Counted from the first letter of the stretch, positions 8,413 through 16,157 are shown. The stretch is DNA of 38,744 nucleotides from Clostridia bacterium (GCA_017428025.1 JAFRRO010000026.1:1-38744); one strand, 5' to 3'. The notes: a model not told the origin generated them from the letters alone. Numbers and translations are program-made.

Positions 8413-9720
8413 TTACAGCAGCTCGATCGCGCCGGATTCGTCCAGCTTCAGCGCCGTTTCGAAGAAGGCTTTGCAGGCGCGGATCATGTACGCCGTGTCC
8501 CTGACGCCCGCGGTCTCCACGCAGGAGTGCATGGCAAGCTGCGCAAGCCCGATATCGACGGTCTTGAGGGAGACGCGCGTGTTGCTGATGCTGCCGAGCG
8601 TTCCGCCGCCTGCGACGTCGCTGCGGTTCGCAAAGTGCTGCACCGGCACGTCGGCGCGCGCGCAGATTTCCGCAAACAGCGCTTCGGAGAGCGCGTCGGT
8701 CGTGTAGCGCTGATTCGCGTTGTGCTTGATGACGACGCCCGCGTTCATGTGCGGCGCGTTCTTGGCGTCACTCAGTTCCGGATGGTTCGGATGCAGCGCG
8801 TGTCCGTTGTCGCAGGAGAGCATTAGGGACGCGGGCAGCAGCGCGGACAGCGGCTGTCCATTGGACTCCGAAATGCGCGTCAAAACGTCAAAGAGCAGCG
8901 TGCTTGCGGCGCCCTGCTTCGTTTCGCTGCCGACCTCCTCGTTGTCGAACAGCGCATAGACGGGGATCGCCTTCGGCGCTTCGGCTTCGAGGAACGCTTC
9001 AAGCGTCGTATAGGCGCACTGCAAATCGTCGATGCGCGGCGCGCAGAAGAACGCGTCGTCCGCGCCGAAGATCGAGCCGCGGGTGCGGTTGATCACAAAG
9101 AGATCGAGCGCCGCGATCGCGTTCTGTTCGACGCCGAGACGCTCCGCGACAAGCGCCTTGACCGTGCCCTTTTCGGTCGTGTTCGCAAGCAGCGGGAGCG
9201 TGTCGACCGCCTTGTTGTACTTGTAGCCGTTGTTGATCTCGCGGTTGAAATGGATGCAGACGTTCGGGATCAGGCAGAGATCGCGGTCGAAGGTCACGAC
9301 CTTCGTCTCGAATGCGGCGCCGTTCTTGACGATCGCGCGGCCCGCAAGCGAAAGCGGACGGTCGAACCAGCTCGAGCAGATCATGCCGCCGTAGCCCTCG
9401 GTGTTGAGCTTGAGATAGTGTTCGCAGGCGGGGACTTCGCTGTCGGTCTTGAGCTTGAAGCACGGGCTGTCGCTGTGGCTTGCGGCGATCATAAAGCCGT
9501 TTGCGCCTTCCGTCACGGAGAATGCGATCAGCGAGGAGCCGTTGCGCGTCACATAATAGCGTCCGCCGTTTTCAAGCGTCCACGGCGTCTGAAACGACAG
9601 CCGGCGGTAGCCCCGTTCTTCGAGACGGCGCGCAACCTCGCGTACCGCGGCAAAGCTTACCGGGCTTGCTTCGAGAAAGTCCAACAGTGCGTTGGTGCAT
9701 TCGAGATCCGAACGATTCAT
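8413..9720 (-). CDS. apeB: M18-family aminopeptidase (aspartyl-aminopeptidase type)
   Basis: A 435-residue zinc metallo-aminopeptidase of peptidase family M18, which removes N-terminal residues (often acidic ones) from cytosolic peptides. Metal-site motifs visible are AASHSDSPCFKLK (His82), DNEEVGSETKQGA with the metal/base Glu pair, and SCDNGHALHPNHPEL. The C-terminal HSCVETAGVRDTAYMI is also typical. The length matches the family and no signal peptide is seen. GGAGGC about 5 bp upstream supports the start at 9720. It is the last gene of a minus-strand operon and lies 14 bp after the small membrane protein gene. Its link with the envelope genes upstream is unclear. Confidence 0.94.
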   Translation of the reverse strand: MNRSDLECTNALLDFLEASPVSFAAVREVARRLEERGYRRLSFQTPWTLENGGRYYVTRNGSSLIAFSVTEGANGFMIAASHSDSPCFKLKTDSEVPACEHYLKLNTEGYGGMICSSWFDRPLSLAGRAIVKNGAAFETKVVTFDRDLCLIPNVCIHFNREINNGYKYNKAVDTLPLLANTTEKGTVKALVAERLGVEQNAIAALDLFVINRTRGSIFGADDAFFCAPRIDDLQCAYTTLEAFLEAEAPKAIPVYALFDNEEVGSETKQGAASTLLFDVLTRISESNGQPLSALLPASLMLSCDNGHALHPNHPELSDAKNAPHMNAGVVIKHNANQRYTTDALSEALFAEICARADVPVQHFANRSDVAGGGTLGSISNTRVSLKTVDIGLAQLAMHSCVETAGVRDTAYMIRACKAFFETALKLDESGAIELL

Positions 9721-9734
9721 ACTTGCCTCCTAAA

Positions 9735-9977
9735 TCAGTTTTTGGGTGTGCGCCTGCGCTTCGGCTTGGTCGCGGAAATCTGCAGCAGAATACCGGACGC
9801 AAGGCACAGGACCGGGATGATCAGATAGAAATAGTCGAACAGGAAGAAGTTGCGGTACGCCTTCAGCGGGAAGCCGGGGAAGAGCACGTACAGCAGATAG
9901 CAGATCAGATACAGGACCGATACGATCAGCCCCGCATGCGCGAGAATCAAGGTTGCTTTGCGCGTGGATTTTCTCAT
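9735..9977 (-). CDS. Small membrane protein with two transmembrane helices
   Basis: An 80-residue hypothetical protein: basic N-terminus MRKSTRK, hydrophobic helix about 11-33, short loop, second helix about 47-68 and a basic tail KPKRRRTPKN. Both termini should face the cytoplasm. The start at 9977 is preferred because GAGGAGG lies about 6 bp upstream (9983-9989); the alternative ATG at 9992 would overlap that site and the end of the upstream gene. The stop of the glycosidase-like gene is only 11 bp from this start, so it belongs to the same operon and may act as an accessory to that membrane protein. No family was recognised. Confidence 0.75.
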   Translation of the reverse strand: MRKSTRKATLILAHAGLIVSVLYLICYLLYVLFPGFPLKAYRNFFLFDYFYLIIPVLCLASGILLQISATKPKRRRTPKN

Positions 9978-9988
9978 GCTCCGCCTCC

Positions 9989-11434
9989 TCAATCAAGGTC
10001 CACGACGGCAAGAATGTCGCCGTGCGTACGGTCGTTGTGCCCGTAAACCGTCTTGTTCCAGAACATGCTCGAGGAACCGCCGCCGTCGAGGTTGTATGCC
10101 ATCGTGTAGCCCAGCTGTTCGCAGAGCAGGCTCAGATCTTCAAACGTCATGCCGGGCGACTTGCCGTTGCCGTGGTTTTTGCCGTTGTAGTCGATCATCT
10201 CGCGCGTGCCGAGCACCATGAGCAGGCTGTAGTGTCCCGGTTCATAGTAGCCGAGCACCGTGCGCGGATTGTAGTTGCCGAGCGAAGAATTGAACTTCTT
10301 CTTCGCGGTGCCGTCCTCGTTCAAAAGCTTCGGACCGAAATAGAACGCCTGATACGGATAGTTCGCCAGGATCTCGTCGTAATCGATCTTGTCCGCCTTG
10401 CAGTCGTACACGCGCATCGTGCCGTCGTAGAAGATCACGCAGAGGTCGGAGGTGTAGCGCGTCTGCTTTTTGCCGCCGGAGGGGAAGAGCTGCGCGCCGT
10501 TGCGGATCACGAGACCGTCGGAGATCTTGCCCGCATTGAAGTTGTCGCCGTTGGTTGCGACGATCGCGCCGATCTCCTCGGCGTACTTCTGCGTCTTCAC
10601 ATTGTCCTTCGGATTCAGACGGTAGGCGGTCTTGAAACAGTTGATGTCGCGCACGTAGATGTCCGCGATCTGATACTCCTGCTTGCCATTCTTGCAGCGA
10701 TAGATTTCGACGACGACCTGATTGCTCGAATAGGTGTAGATCAGCGCCTTTTCGGTTCCGTCCGCAAGCGTCTCAACGACGTTCGAAGCGTCGTAGACCT
10801 GCGTCTGCTTTTCATCGGTGAACTTCTCGGCAAACTTGTTGCCCAAAAGTCCCGGGATTGTGCTCGGCGCGGGCGTGCCCGTCGGCGCGGGCGTATCGGT
10901 CGGCGCGGGCGTCGCGGCCGGATCGGCGGAGGCGGGCGCCTGCGTCGCTTCGATTGTCGGGATCTCGGTCGGTTCCGCGGTCGGCGCCGGTGTCGGCGCT
11001 TCGGTCGGGACCGGCGTGCTGAGCTGCGCCACGACTTCCGCTTCGTTGACCGTCTGGCAGCCGAGCCGCATCAGAAGATTGCAGCTGTGCGTGATGATCA
11101 CAAGCGACAGCGCGACAAACAGGATCACGTCGATCAGCGCGATCAGGAAGAACCGACCCTTGTTGAACCGTCTGCCCTTGAACGCGCCCGCCACGAACAG
11201 CAGGTCGTAGAACAGCACGGAAAGGACCGTGAGAATCGGGATCACGATCGACAGCGACGGCACGAACGGCAGGTCGGACTGCTCGATAAAGTGCAGACGC
11301 GGATTGAAGTGATCCAGAATATGATACAGGATGTAGACGGCGGACAGCACGATGGCAAGATTCAGAACGACCGCGGCAACGATCCGCAGCGCTTTCCATC
11401 GGCTGTTCGGCTGTTTTGAAGGTTGATTTGTCAT
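9989..11434 (-). CDS. Membrane-anchored phosphodiester glycosidase (NAGPA-like) domain protein
   Basis: A 481-residue protein with three N-terminal transmembrane helices (about 17-41, 60-84 and 97-118), a Pro/Thr/Ala-rich extracellular linker (about 138-195) and a C-terminal domain of the phosphodiester glycosidase family (PF09992, related to uncovering enzyme NAGPA). Family marks are VATNGDNFNAGKISDGLVIRNG and the Gly-rich YNLDGGGSSSMFWN near the C-terminus. In Firmicutes, such domains are proposed to hydrolyse sugar phosphodiesters of wall or capsule polymers; the substrate here is unknown. It follows the GT2-GtrA gene by 15 bp, and GGAGAG upstream supports the start. The company of a lipid-linked-sugar transferase type protein suggests cell-surface glycopolymer turnover. 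Confidence 0.87.
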   Translation of the reverse strand: MTNQPSKQPNSRWKALRIVAAVVLNLAIVLSAVYILYHILDHFNPRLHFIEQSDLPFVPSLSIVIPILTVLSVLFYDLLFVAGAFKGRRFNKGRFFLIALIDVILFVALSLVIITHSCNLLMRLGCQTVNEAEVVAQLSTPVPTEAPTPAPTAEPTEIPTIEATQAPASADPAATPAPTDTPAPTGTPAPSTIPGLLGNKFAEKFTDEKQTQVYDASNVVETLADGTEKALIYTYSSNQVVVEIYRCKNGKQEYQIADIYVRDINCFKTAYRLNPKDNVKTQKYAEEIGAIVATNGDNFNAGKISDGLVIRNGAQLFPSGGKKQTRYTSDLCVIFYDGTMRVYDCKADKIDYDEILANYPYQAFYFGPKLLNEDGTAKKKFNSSLGNYNPRTVLGYYEPGHYSLLMVLGTREMIDYNGKNHGNGKSPGMTFEDLSLLCEQLGYTMAYNLDGGGSSSMFWNKTVYGHNDRTHGDILAVVDLD

Positions 11435-11449
11435 AACACTCTCCGAAGG

Positions 11450-12616
11450 TCAGATGTCCTTTCTGCGGAACACAAACGAGCGCTGCAACAGAAACGACAG
11501 CGGATAGCAGATCAGCTGCGCAAGGATGTTCGCGAGCCATGCCGGCACGCCGAGATGCGTGAACAGCTCGATCAGAAGCCAGTTCATCAGAAGCACCGTG
11601 ATCGCGACGACCGCGTAGCGCAGAAGATTGCGGTCCTTGCGCACGCCGTCAAAGACGAACCGCCGGTTCAGAAGATAGTTGCAGATGCCGGAGATGACGC
11701 GCGCGAGCACGAGCGACACCATGCGCAGTACGGCGCCGCCGCCGACGAACACGACCGGATTGATCGCAAGCAGCGTTTCCGCCCACTTCGAGGTCACCGA
11801 ACGGTCGAAGGAGAACATCTCTTTGGCGATGCCGAAGCCGCCGAACGCCGCGACCGTGCCGTAGAAGATCAGGCAGAAGCTCAGAAAGTCGATCAGAAAG
11901 CTCACGAACGACGTCGACATGAATTTCAAGAACGTCGGTCCGAGGAATTTGAAGATGACCTTGTAGATCTTCGCGGAGTCGTGCAGCGTGTCGAAATGCG
12001 AAGAACTGTTGTCGTCGATGTAGACCGTTTCGATCGGGACCTCAAACACGCCGCTGCCGCGCGTGCAGCAGCTGAGCAGCTGATGGATCTCGTATTCGTA
12101 GCGGTCGCCCTGCAGCGCAACCATTTCCGGAATGCGGCTTGCGGAGAACGCGCGCAGACCTGTCTGCGTATCGTAGACGCGCTTGCCGGTCGTCAGCTGA
12201 AAGACGCCGCGCGTGATGCTGTTGCCGAAGCGGCTGCGCAGCGGGACCTTGCCCTTGAACCGGCGCGAACCGGTGATCAGCACATCGGGATGCGCCGCAT
12301 ACGCCTCGCAGACCTTGAGACAGTCGTTCAACAGATGCTGTCCGTCCGCGTCGACGGTCAGAACGCCCTCGTCGGCAGGGCAGTGTTCGGCTATATAGGC
12401 ATACGCCGTTTTCAACGCGGCGCCTTTGCCGCGGTTCTTCTCATGCGAAAGCAGCGTGACGCGCGGGAACGTTTCGACCGCTTCAAAGACGGAACGGCAG
12501 GCTTCGCTGCTGCCGTCGTTGACGACGACGATCGGAAAATCCGTATGCTCGGTAAAATCACGCAGCACGCCGAGCAGCTTTTCATCCGGTTCATATGCCG
12601 GAATTACAACAATCAT
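11450..12616 (-). CDS. Glycosyltransferase family 2 fused to a GtrA-like membrane domain
   Basis: A 388-residue fusion. Residues 1 to about 215 form a GT-A glycosyltransferase of the dolichyl-phosphate mannose synthase/GtrB type: VVIPAYEPDEKL, VVNDGSS, LTVDADGQH (the DxD metal motif) and RYEYEIHQLL. The remainder has about four transmembrane helices with the GtrA/DPMS signature NYLLNRRFVF and the terminal SFVFRRKDI. Such proteins make and flip polyprenyl-phosphate sugars for surface glycan decoration. The start at 12616 (MIVVIPAY) removes a 13-residue extension with no ribosome site; the chosen site is a weak GGGGGT. It is the first gene of the four-gene minus-strand operon and is divergent from the LCP gene, which attaches glycopolymers to the wall. 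Confidence 0.92.
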   Translation of the reverse strand: MIVVIPAYEPDEKLLGVLRDFTEHTDFPIVVVNDGSSEACRSVFEAVETFPRVTLLSHEKNRGKGAALKTAYAYIAEHCPADEGVLTVDADGQHLLNDCLKVCEAYAAHPDVLITGSRRFKGKVPLRSRFGNSITRGVFQLTTGKRVYDTQTGLRAFSASRIPEMVALQGDRYEYEIHQLLSCCTRGSGVFEVPIETVYIDDNSSSHFDTLHDSAKIYKVIFKFLGPTFLKFMSTSFVSFLIDFLSFCLIFYGTVAAFGGFGIAKEMFSFDRSVTSKWAETLLAINPVVFVGGGAVLRMVSLVLARVISGICNYLLNRRFVFDGVRKDRNLLRYAVVAITVLLMNWLLIELFTHLGVPAWLANILAQLICYPLSFLLQRSFVFRRKDI

Positions 12617-12645
12617 GGATATACCCCCATAAATACTCACATTAC

Positions 12646-12651
12646 AGTATA
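12646..12651 (-). promoter_or_regulatory. Probable -10 box of the GT2-GtrA operon
   Basis: TATACT on the minus strand lies about 30 bp before the start codon, in a locally AT-rich stretch. No convincing -35 box is found at 16-18 bp, so this is a weak call. Confidence 0.4.
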
Positions 12652-12852
12652 ACATAATTCTCCGGAAAAGGAAGCTTTTTTTCCGAAAACACCCGAATTT
12701 GACGGCTGTTTTTGCGGCTATACCGGTATCATAGCACCGAAATGCGTTGTTTTTGTAAAATGTTCGTAACGATTCCGTATTTCCGTGGAATTCCGAAAAG
12801 ATTTGGAGTACAATCTACAATGAAAACATATGAACCGAAAGGATCATTTTCC

Positions 12853-14718
12853 ATGAATCAGAAAAAACTTGTCATTTTGCTTTCCTGCATTGCGGGCGGG
12901 ATCGTGATTCTCGGCGTCGTGATAGCGCTGCTTCTGTCGCCGATTACTTCCTTCCTGCACGGCGGGACGGGCGACGATTTCCGCAACGTCGGCTCCTGCG
13001 CAGGCAAGACGACCGAGCCGGAAGCGAATGTGCCGGACAATGTGTTCATCACGCCGGGACCGGACGAAACGCCGCATGCGGACGTGACGCCTTCGAATCC
13101 GGAGCAGCAGAGCGCGCAGCCGACCGAGATCGCGACGCCGGAACCGACGATCGATCCGTACGAAGCGCTGTACGAGCGCGCGGACACCTCGATGATGAAG
13201 GACATCGTCAACGTCCTGCTCGTCGGCGTCGACTATTCGACCGAGCGCGAAACGTGGAACGGCAAGAAGGAATGGCATTCGGACGTGATGATGGTGCTTG
13301 CGGTCAACTTCGAGGAGAACCGCGCGGACCTGATTTCGCTACCGCGCGACACCTATGCGCAGATCCCGAACGTCAAGGGTATCTATAAACTCAACGCATC
13401 GCTGAACTGCGGCGGCGGGCTCTACAAGGACGACGGTTCGTTCAACCCCAAGGGACTCGAAAAGGTCTGCGAAGCGGCGGAGTGGATGCTCGGCGGCATC
13501 GAGATCAACTATTACTATGCGGTCACCATGACGTCGCTCAAGGACCTCGTCGACCTGTGCGGCGGGCTCGATTACGACATGGATATCGCGTTCAAGATTC
13601 AGGGCCGCTCGTATCAGAAGGGCATGCAGCATGTCGACGGGCAGGGTTTTCTGGACTACTGCCGCGTGCGCAAGGGCGTCAACGGACTGCCTGCGAATGA
13701 GCAGGGCGACGCCAACCGCGTCAACCGTCAGAAGCGCATGCTGATCGCGCTGTTCCGTCAGATGCAGGCGGATAAGCTGATCACCAAGATTCCCGATCTT
13801 CTGGAAACCTTCGACGGCGATCTGTTCACCAACTGCACGACCGGACAGACGGCGGCGCTGGCGGCGTTCGCCTACAAACTGAATGCCGACAACATCGGCA
13901 TGTACTCGATGAGCGGCAGTACCACGTCGCTGTTTCAGTGGAATTTCTGCTTCACGGACCAGTCGAATCGCGTCAAGATCATCCAGGACGTCTACGGCGT
14001 GTCAGCCAAGCAGTACGGACAGTATACGCTCAAGTACGCGCGCTACCGCTGGTGCGACATGCTGTACGAGCATTATATGGAACTGCTCAACCCGTTGACC
14101 AAGTATGTGCAGAAGCTGATCGACGAGGACGACAAGCTGCCCGAATTCACCTCGGAGCCGACACCGGACGCGACGCCGAGCAGCGCGCCGGAAACGCCGG
14201 AAACGACGCCGGACGCGACGCCCAAGCCGACCGATGAGCCGACGCCGAAGCCGACCGAAGAACCGACGCCGAAACCGACCGATGAGCCGACGCCGAAGCC
14301 GACCGACGGGGGAGACGACAGCGAAATGAGCCGTTCTTCGGCGTACAGAGGCATCTATTTCGCGGGCGCCACGCCGGAGCAGACGCGCAAGTACACCAAG
14401 GAGCAGCGCGAACTGTTCGACAACTACAAGAAATGCCTGAAGGAGCTCGAAGAGCTGCATAAGGAAGCGGATAAGGAAGCGAAGAAGTCGCGCAGCGGCA
14501 AGAGCAACGCGCTGAACAACGTCGGGCAGGAATACCTCAAGAAGCTCGACGAGATCCAGACGCTTGCGATCGAAGTCGCCAAGACGTTTGAATACACCAA
14601 AGTCAAGAACTTCACGGTTCCGTTCGGCGTCACGGCGTCCGGCTGGAGCTCCTCGCCGTGGGCGGTCAACTACGGCAGGAAAACTTCCTTCAACGAAGTC
14701 ATCGTCGACTTCAACTGA
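12853..14718 (+). CDS. LytR-CpsA-Psr (LCP) family protein with an extra C-terminal domain
   Basis: A 621-residue envelope protein with one N-terminal membrane anchor (about 5-30), a Thr/Pro-rich spacer and an LCP domain. LCP enzymes transfer undecaprenyl-phosphate-linked glycopolymers to peptidoglycan. Conserved marks are VLLVGVD, the Asp in HSDVMMVL, SLPRDTY with its Arg, and the late NRVNRQKRML. After the LCP domain comes a repeat linker (about 455-486, units EPTPKPT-D/E), then about 130 residues with a charged helical region (EELHKEADKEAKKSR), a probable coiled coil, and an unrecognised end. The ATG at 12853 follows AAAGGA and opens directly into a membrane anchor; the in-frame start at 12712 runs back through non-coding-looking sequence, and one at 12820 is possible. 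It is divergent from the GT2-GtrA operon. Confidence 0.9.
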   Translation: MNQKKLVILLSCIAGGIVILGVVIALLLSPITSFLHGGTGDDFRNVGSCAGKTTEPEANVPDNVFITPGPDETPHADVTPSNPEQQSAQPTEIATPEPTIDPYEALYERADTSMMKDIVNVLLVGVDYSTERETWNGKKEWHSDVMMVLAVNFEENRADLISLPRDTYAQIPNVKGIYKLNASLNCGGGLYKDDGSFNPKGLEKVCEAAEWMLGGIEINYYYAVTMTSLKDLVDLCGGLDYDMDIAFKIQGRSYQKGMQHVDGQGFLDYCRVRKGVNGLPANEQGDANRVNRQKRMLIALFRQMQADKLITKIPDLLETFDGDLFTNCTTGQTAALAAFAYKLNADNIGMYSMSGSTTSLFQWNFCFTDQSNRVKIIQDVYGVSAKQYGQYTLKYARYRWCDMLYEHYMELLNPLTKYVQKLIDEDDKLPEFTSEPTPDATPSSAPETPETTPDATPKPTDEPTPKPTEEPTPKPTDEPTPKPTDGGDDSEMSRSSAYRGIYFAGATPEQTRKYTKEQRELFDNYKKCLKELEELHKEADKEAKKSRSGKSNALNNVGQEYLKKLDEIQTLAIEVAKTFEYTKVKNFTVPFGVTASGWSSSPWAVNYGRKTSFNEVIVDFN

Positions 14719-14726
14719 GAGGCGAT

Positions 14727-15236
14727 ATGGATCAGACTTTCGATTTCGGGCTGCTGAACACGCAGAAGGATCCGCGGTTCGCGCAGCGCAAATACGGCAG
14801 GTTCGGCACGATCGCAAAGAACGGCTGCGGCCTGATCGCGCTCTATAACATCGAACGCGCGGCGGATCCCGAAACGCGCTTCGATCCCTATTACGACGCG
14901 CGCAATACGATCAAGACGAACCTGTTCGGACTGCTTGGCACGCGGATGTCCGCGATCCGCAAAAAACTGGAATCCAAGGGGTTTCAGGTCTTCGACATCG
15001 ACAGAAGACAGCCGGAGAGCGCACAGTCGTACGACGCGGTGATCGTGCTGTACTGGTACTGGTTCGGCGCACATTACGTCGCGGGCTTTGCGGACGGGAA
15101 CGGCGGGTACACGATGTACAACTATTATTCCAGTCCGTACGCGCTGCCGCTCGACGCGTTTCTGAAAACGCTCAGGGAGCACAAAAACCGCGTCGTCCGT
15201 GTGTGGGGCGTGAATTTCCCGCCGAAAGCCGAATGA
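14727..15236 (+). CDS. Putative C39-like papain-fold protein
   Basis: A 169-residue protein with no signal peptide or membrane helix. The pattern K-N-G-C-G-L-I-A-L-Y-N (Cys34) near the N-terminus, then GAHYVAGFADGNGGYTMYNYY with His116 and Asn132, fits the Cys-His-Asn/Asp order of C39-like cysteine peptidases, where Cys-Gly starts the central helix and H-Y/W-V-x-x precedes a hairpin. Asn32, two residues before the Cys, could be the oxyanion residue normally supplied by Gln. It starts 8 bp after the LCP stop with GAGAGG as ribosome site, so it is coupled to that gene and may process or bind an LCP partner. The fold call is a motif reading only. Confidence 0.6.
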   Translation: MDQTFDFGLLNTQKDPRFAQRKYGRFGTIAKNGCGLIALYNIERAADPETRFDPYYDARNTIKTNLFGLLGTRMSAIRKKLESKGFQVFDIDRRQPESAQSYDAVIVLYWYWFGAHYVAGFADGNGGYTMYNYYSSPYALPLDAFLKTLREHKNRVVRVWGVNFPPKAE

Positions 15237-15270
15237 GGATCGTATATTTGCGAAACTTGCAAATTGGGAC

Positions 15271-15299
15271 TTGACAATCCTCACAGATGAAGCTAAAAT
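15271..15299 (+). promoter_or_regulatory. Sigma-A promoter of tRNA-Arg
   Basis: A consensus -35 TTGACA (15271-15276), a 17-bp spacer and a -10 TAAAAT (15294-15299) lie 24 bp before the tRNA. Confidence 0.88.
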
Positions 15300-15323
15300 A
15301 ACATAGTACGCAAAAGCGTGCAT

Positions 15324-15399
15324 GCGCTTGTAGCTCAGTGGATAGAGTGCCCGGCTACGAACCGGTAGGTCGCAGGTTCGAATCCTGCCAGGCGCGCCA
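15324..15399 (+). tRNA. tRNA-Arg, anticodon ACG
   Basis: A 76-nt cloverleaf with acceptor stem GCGCTTG/CAGGCGC (one G-U pair), discriminator G and encoded CCA (15397-15399). The D-arm contains TAGCTCAGTGGATAGAG. The anticodon arm is CCGGCTACGAACCGG with anticodon ACG (wobble A34, expected to become inosine, reading CGU/CGC/CGA). The T-arm is GCAGGTTCGAATCCTGC. Confidence 0.97.
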
Positions 15400-15400
15400 C

Positions 15401-15438
15401 GTCGTCGCAAGCTTCACCTGGCTTGCGACGACTTTTTT
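15401..15438 (+). terminator. Terminator of tRNA-Arg
   Basis: A perfect 12-bp stem GTCGTCGCAAGC/GCTTGCGACGAC (15401-15412 and 15421-15432) with an 8-base loop is followed by six T. It begins 2 bp after the CCA end. Confidence 0.93.
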
Positions 15439-15591
15439 GTTTTACAAACAAGTCATCGCTGCGCTTTGTTCCGCTGCGACTCCTTTCCGCAAAAGGTCTC
15501 GTTTGTTTTTTCTGTTCGGTTGTAAACGCCCTCACGACGAAAAAACTACACTACCAACCTTTTGCGGGCAAGTCCGTTATCAACAGGCGTA

Positions 15592-15630
15592 CCAAATAAA
15601 AACCCACCCGCGAGGTGGGTTTTTATTTGG
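15592..15630. terminator. Long perfect inverted repeat, bidirectional terminator-like
   Basis: The 17-bp arms CCAAATAAAAACCCACC and its complement (15592-15608 and 15614-15630) flank a CGCGA loop. The A and T runs on both flanks would allow termination in both directions. No gene ends here, so it may be left over from a lost RNA gene. Confidence 0.7.
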
Positions 15631-15746
15631 CTACATGATGGAAGATTCGAACCGAGGTTCGTATACGCGGCGAAAGCCGCGTGCTCGGCATTTCTTCCTT
15701 GTTTATTTTGTTAAAAGAAATGCCGTATCCTGCCAGGCACCCACGT
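15631..15746. other. Gene-free structured stretch with a second copy of the tRNA-Arg 3' end
   Basis: No open frame here looks coding. A hairpin ACGCGGC-GAAA-GCCGCGT (15665-15682) has a GNRA tetraloop. A second stem, CGGCATTTCTT/AAGAAATGCCG (15686-15696 and 15715-15725), encloses an AT-rich loop. Then ATCCTGCCAGGC (15727-15738) repeats the tRNA 3' end (15382-15393) exactly, followed by CCACGTCG in both places after one small length difference. ATTCGAACC near 15643-15655 resembles a T-loop on the opposite strand. It may be a decayed tRNA or an old integration site. Confidence 0.5.
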
Positions 15747-15780
15747 CGCCGCGAACGTCGAATCATTCGCGGCGATTTTT
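15747..15780 (+). terminator. Terminator-like hairpin after the duplicated tRNA end
   Basis: The stem CGCCGCGAA/TTCGCGGCG (15747-15755 and 15766-15774) is followed by ATTTTTA. It takes the same place relative to the duplicated tRNA end as the hairpin at 15401 does to the real tRNA, although its sequence differs. Confidence 0.7.
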
Positions 15781-15800
15781 ATATTTCATATGTACTTGAA

Positions 15801-15828
15801 AACGTCGCTTCGTTCGCGGCGTTTTTTT
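15801..15828 (+). terminator. Second terminator-like hairpin in tandem
   Basis: The stem AACGTCGC/GCGGCGTT (15801-15808 and 15816-15823, one G-U pair) is followed by T residues. The half-stem resembles the hairpin just upstream, suggesting a local duplication. Confidence 0.65.
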
Positions 15829-15913
15829 GATTGCAGTTTTTCGGGAAAGCAATGTGCGCGCATGGGAAGCGCGATCCGGTCTCTGTACCCCAAAAGGGAG
15901 TTTCTTCCTATGT

Positions 15914-16084
15914 AACGAAACCTTATTATAGTATCCGTTATAATGAAACCTTATTATCGTATCCGTTATAACGAAACACTATGATAGTATCCGTTATATA
16001 GAAGCATATTATTAACGTATCCGTTATAACGAAACATGCGATCCGATACGGTAACGAAGAAGAAAGAAACACCGTATCCGTTAT
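15914..16084. repeat. 28-bp AT-rich tandem repeat array
   Basis: Three 28-bp units (15914-15941, 15942-15969 and 15970-15997) run head to tail without spacers, then a 30-bp variant (15998-16027) and a degenerate tail ending in another GTATCCGTTAT at 16084. Each unit reads roughly AACGAAAC, then a variable AT-rich middle, then GTATCCGTTAT. Unit junctions create the palindrome CGTTATAACG. The array ends 44 bp before the operator upstream of lipoprotein L2. With no spacers it is not CRISPR. Confidence 0.85.
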
Positions 16085-16127
16085 CAAAAACCGTTCATTA
16101 TTTCTGAAAAATACCGGAATCCGGCAA

Positions 16128-16157
16128 ATTTTACAACTCTGTTACAACTCTGTGACA
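16128..16157 (+). promoter_or_regulatory. 11-bp-periodic operator upstream of lipoproteins L2-L3
   Basis: The core ATTTTACAACTCT (16128-16140) is identical to that of the L1 and ABC-permease sites. TTACA, TTACA and TGACA units start at 16131, 16142 and 16153, exactly 11 bp apart. There is no -10 box at the 9-10-bp distance seen at the other two sites. The nearest candidate is GATACT (16192-16197), about two further helical turns downstream, so the promoter geometry here is uncertain. Confidence 0.65.

Noticed and set aside
12754..12769. TGTAA and CGTAA 11 bp apart upstream of the LCP gene, as a fourth operator
   Set aside because: There are only two units, the 13-bp core is missing, and the orientation and distance fit neither neighbouring promoter. 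Probably chance.
15338..15799. Open frame running through tRNA-Arg and the hairpins downstream
   Set aside because: It reads through a tRNA and several terminators, has a Cys/Arg-rich composition and no start signals.
15914..16084. Possible CRISPR array
   Set aside because: The 28-bp units abut directly without unique spacers and decay at one end, and no cas-like gene lies in the window.
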